A stretch of 17,284 bases of DNA. Origin: Streptosporangiaceae bacterium (lineage in GTDB: Bacteria > Actinomycetota > Actinomycetes > Streptosporangiales > Streptosporangiaceae). The stretch lies in assembly GCA_025934635.1 (NCBI GenBank), contig JAICWX010000187.1, forward strand, positions 1-17,284, in the 5' to 3' direction. Position 1 is the first letter of the stretch, and each line of letters opens with the position of its first letter. Below are positions 14,157 through 17,284 of this stretch, in pieces. Below the pieces are notes generated by a model that made no database searches, was not told the DNA's origin, and saw only the letters and a list, made by a program, of their open reading frames with translations. Position numbers and translations under genes: made by a program.

Positions 14157-14413
14157 AATGAAGGTCTTTCTGATTGACAGGATGCCGATTCCGGCGCCCG
14201 AGAACTGTCACTGCGGCATTGTGTTCCGAACATATTAAGGGAATTGCAAGTGTACGGCACGTGCGGCCGTACTACGATTTCATCTCGTACCACGCAAGGT
14301 TTTGCGGTGCAAATAAATCTGGTTATCCGGGTATTTTCACCTGATATCTGCTTAAGGTGCTGGATACCCGATTCGACACCATCGGCAGAAGGGTAGCGTC
14401 CGGTAATATCGTG
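14157..14413. promoter_or_regulatory. Divergent promoter region between wzc and phosphatase genes
   Basis: This 257-base region separates divergent start codons and is AT-richer than its surroundings, especially 14221-14350. It should hold promoters for both genes. A TAATAT hexamer on the minus strand (14232-14237) could serve as a -10 element for wzc, but no good -35 is at the right distance. Assignment is by position and composition only. Confidence 0.5.
14252..14272. promoter_or_regulatory. Inverted repeat, candidate operator
   Basis: GTACGGC-N7-GCCGTAC is a perfect 7-bp inverted repeat with a 7-base centre, about 96 bases before the wzc start and about 140 before the phosphatase start. 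Its symmetry and place in a divergent intergenic region suggest a dimeric regulator site; a hairpin in the wzc leader is the alternative. Confidence 0.4.
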
Positions 14414-15031
14414 ATGAATACCGGTGATGCTGTCCAGGCTGCGCGGCCGCGGCCGGGTCCCGGCTCCCAGGCCGACGTCCTCGTGCTGTGCACGGCCAAC
14501 GTGTGCCGCTCGGCGATGGGCGCCCCGCTGCTGGCCCGGCGGCTGGACCGGCTGGGCATGACGGTGCCGGTCCGCTCGGCCGGGATGCTCGGCGACGGCG
14601 CACCGCCGGACCCGGCCGCCGTCACCGTCATGGCCGGCTACGGGATCGAGATCGCCGCGCACCGCAGCCACCAGGCCCGCCCCGGAGATCTGGCCCAGGC
14701 CGGCCTGGTGCTGGCCATGGCCCGGGAGAACCTGCGGTACGCCGTGGTCACCGAGCCGGCCGCCTGGCCGCGCGCGTTCACCCTCAAGGAGCTCATCCGG
14801 CGGGGCGAGCGGATCGGGCCGCGGGCCCCCGGCGAGCCACTCGCCACCTGGCTGGCCCGCGCCCATGACGGCCGGGACCGCGCGTCGCTGCTCGGCGGCT
14901 CGGCCGACGACGACGTGCCCGACCCGACCGGCGCTCCGCCGCGGGCCTACGCCGACACCGCCGCGCTGCTCGACGGGCTGATGACGCGGCTCGCCGAGCT
15001 CGGCTGGGCTCATGCGGTACCGTCCCCCTAA
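14414..15031 (+). CDS. Low-molecular-weight protein tyrosine phosphatase (Wzb-like)
   Basis: The 205-residue protein has the LMW-PTP P-loop CTANVCRS, with nucleophile Cys26 and Arg32, and a late DP motif with candidate general acid Asp170 in VPDPTG. Between them is SAGMLGDGAPPDPAAV (55-70), the usual substrate-loop region. In polysaccharide loci such phosphatases dephosphorylate the BY-kinase; the divergent Wzc-like gene supports that here. It is longer than the typical 140-160 residues because of a 20-residue N-terminal extension and an insert before the DP motif. The ATG at 14414 is chosen, but a GTG at 14357 in the same frame would add 19 residues; neither has a strong ribosome binding site. 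Its stop overlaps the stop of the convergent CapD-type gene by 4 bases. It is the only plus-strand gene found. Confidence 0.87.
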   Translation: MNTGDAVQAARPRPGPGSQADVLVLCTANVCRSAMGAPLLARRLDRLGMTVPVRSAGMLGDGAPPDPAAVTVMAGYGIEIAAHRSHQARPGDLAQAGLVLAMARENLRYAVVTEPAAWPRAFTLKELIRRGERIGPRAPGEPLATWLARAHDGRDRASLLGGSADDDVPDPTGAPPRAYADTAALLDGLMTRLAELGWAHAVPSP

Positions 15032-16926
15032 CCGGCGTGCTGCACGCTGAGGCCGGTTCCGGCCTGGGTTTCCTGGGGCGGTACCGCCAGCACGTCGTGC
15101 GCCGGGGCGCAGGCGTGCCGGGCCAGGACCTGGCGCAGCGACTCCGGGCCGGCGCAGGTGTCGAGCCCGGCCACCTCGCCGGGGTTCAGGCCGGGCACCG
15201 GGACCTGGCTGATCATCGGGTGACACGGCCGCTGATCACTCTCTCCGGGGCCGAACAGGTCCTCGGCCAGCTTCTCCCCCGGCCGCAGGCCGGTGAACAC
15301 GATGTCCGCCTCGCGCCCGCTGCCGGCCGCCAGCCGCCGCGCCATGTCGGCGATCCGCACCGGCTGGCCCATGTCGAGCACCAGCACCTCGCCGCCCCGG
15401 CCGATCACGGCCGCCTGCAGCACGAGCTGGACCGCCTCGTCGGCGAGCATGAAGTAGCGGGTTACCTCCGGGTCGGTGATCGTGACCGGTCCGCCGGCGG
15501 CGACCTGCGCGGACAGGGCGGTGAGCACCGACCCGCGGCTGCCGAGGACGTTGCCGAAGCGGACGCTCAGGTACGTGCCGCTGGCCCGGGCCGACATGTG
15601 GGCAGTGAGTCGCTCGGTGATCCGCTTGGAGTAGCCGAGCACGCTGATGGGACTGGCAGCCTTGTCGGTGGAGATGTTGACGAACGACTGGACGCCGTGC
15701 TCGGCCGCGGCCTCCAGGACAGCCAGGGTGCCCAGGACGTTGGTCTTGAGCGCCTCGGCCGGCCACAGCTCGAGCAGCGGCAGGTGCTTGAGGGCCGCGG
15801 CGTGGAAGACGATGTCCGGCCGGAGCCGGCCGAAGACCTCCCTGACCCGGCACCGGTCCCGGATGTCGGCCAGCACGGTCTCCTCGGAGTCGAGCAGGGC
15901 CCGCCCTTCCAGCGCGAGCTGGACCGCGTGCAGGGCCGACTCGTCCCGGTCCAGCATGATCAGCGCGGCCGGGCCGAGCTTGTGCAGCTGACGGCAGAGC
16001 TCGGCGCCGATGGATCCGCCTGCCCCGGTGACCAGCACGCGCTTGCCCGCCACGAACTCGCGCACCGCCGCCACGTCGATGCTGGTCGGCGGCCGGCCGA
16101 GCAGGTCGCTGATGCGCGGATCCCGCACCCCCTCGATCCGCGCTCCGCCGGTCAGCAACTCCATGACCGATGGGATCACCTTGGGGACCAGCCCGCAGCC
16201 CTCCGCCGCCTCGGTCAGGTCCCGGATGACCTGCCGACTCTGCCCGGCGATCGCGATCACGAGCACCCGCGCCCCGGTGCTCGCGGCCACCTGCGCCAGC
16301 TGGGCGCGGCCGCCGAGGACCGGGACCCCGTGGATCCGCAGCCGTCGTTTCAGCGGATCGTCATCCAGGATGGCCACCGGCCGGTACGCGGCGCCGGGCT
16401 GGGTGGCCAGCCGGCCGATGAGCTGGGTACCCGCATCCCCGGCCCCGAAGACGATGATCCGCTCCGCAGTCGGGGCGGGCGGCCGCGACCGCATCCGCAC
16501 GGCGAAGTTCACGTACCGGGCCCCGAGCATCGCCGCCACGGCGAACGAGAAGCTCAGCGGGCTTTGGAGCAGCACCTGCCACCCGCCGGTCATCAGGCAG
16601 ATACCCGTCAGGCAGCACGCGGCCAGGCCGCCCGCGACGATCACCGCCCGCACCTCGTCCCGGCTCCCGCGCAGATAACGGCGCCGGTACAAGCCGGCGG
16701 CCAGGCCGCATCCGGTTACCACCACGCAGATTCCCGCGACCCCGCCGAGCACGGCCCGGGTCATGTGCAGCCCCTCCGGGCCCGCCGCCCTAGCCGTGAT
16801 GAGAAGGCCGCCTACCCAGGCGAGCGTGTCATACCCCGCCTCCACGGCCGACCGTACCCAGGCAAGCCTGCTTACCCGGCGGACGAGCTGCCATGAAGAC
16901 ACGCAAGTCAGCGCTTCGTCGGTCAC
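15028..16926 (-). CDS. Membrane-bound nucleotide-sugar 4,6-dehydratase (CapD/WbpM/PglF type)
   Basis: This 632-residue protein has about four N-terminal membrane helices (35-50, 59-80, 94-113, 121-142). A first Rossmann-like domain (FGAGDAGTQL, 160-169) is followed by the catalytic SDR domain with TGAGGSIG (300-307), NISTDKAASP (417-426), VRFGNVLGSRGSV (455-467) and GLRPGEKL (546-553). Characterised relatives convert UDP-GlcNAc to the 4-keto-6-deoxy sugar, the precursor of QuiNAc, FucNAc and bacillosamine. The catalytic Tyr position of ordinary SDRs (Met in WbpM) is Leu430, four residues before Lys434. The GTG at 16926 follows AAGGGGGG. It is transcribed from its own upstream region, apart from the wzc operon, because the oppositely oriented phosphatase gene lies between. 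The length is normal for the family. Confidence 0.92.
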   Translation of the reverse strand: MTDEALTCVSSWQLVRRVSRLAWVRSAVEAGYDTLAWVGGLLITARAAGPEGLHMTRAVLGGVAGICVVVTGCGLAAGLYRRRYLRGSRDEVRAVIVAGGLAACCLTGICLMTGGWQVLLQSPLSFSFAVAAMLGARYVNFAVRMRSRPPAPTAERIIVFGAGDAGTQLIGRLATQPGAAYRPVAILDDDPLKRRLRIHGVPVLGGRAQLAQVAASTGARVLVIAIAGQSRQVIRDLTEAAEGCGLVPKVIPSVMELLTGGARIEGVRDPRISDLLGRPPTSIDVAAVREFVAGKRVLVTGAGGSIGAELCRQLHKLGPAALIMLDRDESALHAVQLALEGRALLDSEETVLADIRDRCRVREVFGRLRPDIVFHAAALKHLPLLELWPAEALKTNVLGTLAVLEAAAEHGVQSFVNISTDKAASPISVLGYSKRITERLTAHMSARASGTYLSVRFGNVLGSRGSVLTALSAQVAAGGPVTITDPEVTRYFMLADEAVQLVLQAAVIGRGGEVLVLDMGQPVRIADMARRLAAGSGREADIVFTGLRPGEKLAEDLFGPGESDQRPCHPMISQVPVPGLNPGEVAGLDTCAGPESLRQVLARHACAPAHDVLAVPPQETQAGTGLSVQHAG

Positions 16927-16990
16927 GAACCCCCCTTAGGCCTGAAGAAACCAAGCCATTTATGCTCCCCCTCTAGCCCCGCCCGTCACA

Positions 16991-17009
16991 TTACACTAGG
17001 GATTTGTAA
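16991..17009. promoter_or_regulatory. Inverted repeat upstream of the CapD-type gene
   Basis: TTACA-N9-TGTAA forms a 5-bp inverted repeat spanning the candidate -10 area, as expected of a repressor site. The arms are short, so chance is possible. Confidence 0.25.
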
Positions 17010-17031
17010 GATAACAGAAGGTAATGATGGC

Positions 17032-17058
17032 TGATCGTCACGGCTTGGTGAGCGATCA
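17032..17058 (-). terminator. Hairpin downstream of the tRNA genes
   Basis: TGATCG and CGATCA arms with further TCAC/GTGA pairing (one bulge) around a GGCTTG loop lie about 60 bases after the 3' end of the tRNA genes. No T-run follows. It could terminate the tRNA transcript. Confidence 0.35.
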
Positions 17059-17120
17059 CATCCGCCGTCGACGGACGGGCTGACAGCGTCCACAGCGTGA
17101 GCACCAGGGGTGATGCGAGG

Positions 17121-17192
17121 CCGGCCCGGCGCGAGTCGAACGCGCACTAGCGGTTGAGGAGACCGCTGTCCTCTCCGTTGGACCACGAGCCG
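17121..17192 (-). tRNA. tRNA-Arg(CCT)-like, unusual
   Basis: A full cloverleaf of 72 bases folds on the minus strand. Its acceptor stem is CGGCTCG/CGGGCCG (one G-U), the D stem GTCC/GGAC with loop AACGGAGA, the anticodon stem GCGGT/ACCGC with loop CTCCTCA, the variable loop TAGT, and the T arm GCGCG-TTCGACT-CGCGC. Read canonically the anticodon is CCT (Arg, AGG codons). A20 and C35 agree with arginine identity, and A15-T48 forms the Levitt pair. Oddities are C1-G72 in place of G1-C72 and C at position 37, normally a purine. No CCA is encoded. It could be a divergent functional tRNA or a decaying one. Confidence 0.75.
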
Positions 17193-17209
17193 CGGGTCGT
17201 GCGTCGCGG

Positions 17210-17283
17210 CGTCCCCGGCCCGACTCGAACGGGCGACCTGCTGTTCCGGAAACAGCCGCGCTTTCCTGCTGCGCCACGGGGAC
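17210..17283 (-). tRNA. tRNA-Arg(CCG)
   Basis: A 74-base cloverleaf on the minus strand has acceptor stem GTCCCCG/CGGGGAC, D stem GCGC/GCGC with loop AGCAGGAAA, anticodon stem GCTGT/ACAGC with loop TTCCGGA, variable loop AGGTC, and T arm GCCCG-TTCGAGT-CGGGC. The anticodon CCG reads the arginine codon CGG. G15-C48, G18G19, A20, C35 and G37 are all as expected for tRNA-Arg, and the discriminator is G. No CCA is encoded. It sits 17 bases upstream of the other tRNA, so the two are probably cotranscribed; the promoter lies beyond the window. Confidence 0.88.
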
Positions 17284-17284
17284 C

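Larger units (their letters stand above)
16927..17120 (-). promoter_or_regulatory. Intergenic region: CapD-type gene promoter and end of the tRNA transcript
   Basis: This 194-base stretch without a gene has an AT-rich core (16960-17035) consistent with a promoter for the dehydratase gene. TAGTGT or TAATGT on the minus strand near 16988-16999 could act as a -10, without a convincing -35. The portion next to the tRNA genes holds GC-rich palindromes, including CCGTCGACGG at 17065-17074. Confidence 0.4.

Noticed and set aside
15037..16896. Plus-strand open frame of 619 codons opposite the dehydratase
   Set aside because: Antisense shadow of the CapD-type gene; low-complexity His/Arg/Gly-rich translation and no motif.
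1..17284. CRISPR array, insertion sequence or transposase
   Set aside because: No regularly spaced repeats, no transposase motifs and no terminal inverted repeats with target duplications were seen.

Overview
The window is high-GC DNA with GTG/ATG starts, G-rich ribosome binding sites and chains of overlapping stop/start codons. This points to an actinobacterium; nothing here fixes the genus. It holds most of a surface-polysaccharide (exopolysaccharide or capsule) locus of the Wzy-dependent type, bounded on the right by two tRNA genes and on the left by the decayed remains of a methylenetetrahydrofolate reductase gene.

Layout, right to left (the main direction of transcription is the minus strand): two tRNA-Arg-like genes (17121-17283); a membrane-bound nucleotide-sugar 4,6-dehydratase of the CapD/WbpM type (15028-16926); a convergent plus-strand low-molecular-weight tyrosine phosphatase (14414-15031); a divergent regulatory region; a Wzz plus BY-kinase protein (Wzc-like, 12525-14156); a WecA/WbpL-type initiating sugar-phosphate transferase (11455-12474); a WbuB-like GT4 glycosyltransferase (10235-11458); an atypical SDR (9357-10238); a heparinase II/III-fold protein (7660-9360); a two-domain oxidoreductase (5548-7659); four methyltransferases (5551 down to 2313); a 406-base spacer; a 66-codon internally deleted Wzz relative (1706-1906); and a Wzy-like polymerase (306-1709). 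From the initiating transferase to the first methyltransferase the genes overlap by 4 bases or abut, so they look like one translationally coupled operon.

Likely division of labour (inference from families): the 4,6-dehydratase and perhaps the SDR supply a deoxy-amino sugar, the MraY-fold enzyme loads the first sugar phosphate on undecaprenyl phosphate, and GT4 adds a sugar. The heparinase-fold and two-domain proteins perform an unassigned modification, and the methyltransferases may decorate the glycan. Wzy would polymerise, and Wzc with the phosphatase would control chain length or export. No Wzx flippase and no second glycosyltransferase is visible, so the locus is not self-sufficient within this window.

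The most unusual items are two independently shortened genes flanking wzy (an MTHFR remnant and a mini-Wzz with two in-frame deletions that keeps its start, ribosome binding site and coupling to wzy); a methyltransferase that reads about 220 bases into the next gene; a block of four methyltransferases beside a single glycosyltransferase; the coupled GT4-SDR-heparinase-oxidoreductase cassette, whose chemistry is unclear; and a repeat structure in the mini-Wzz leader that could form two alternative hairpins.
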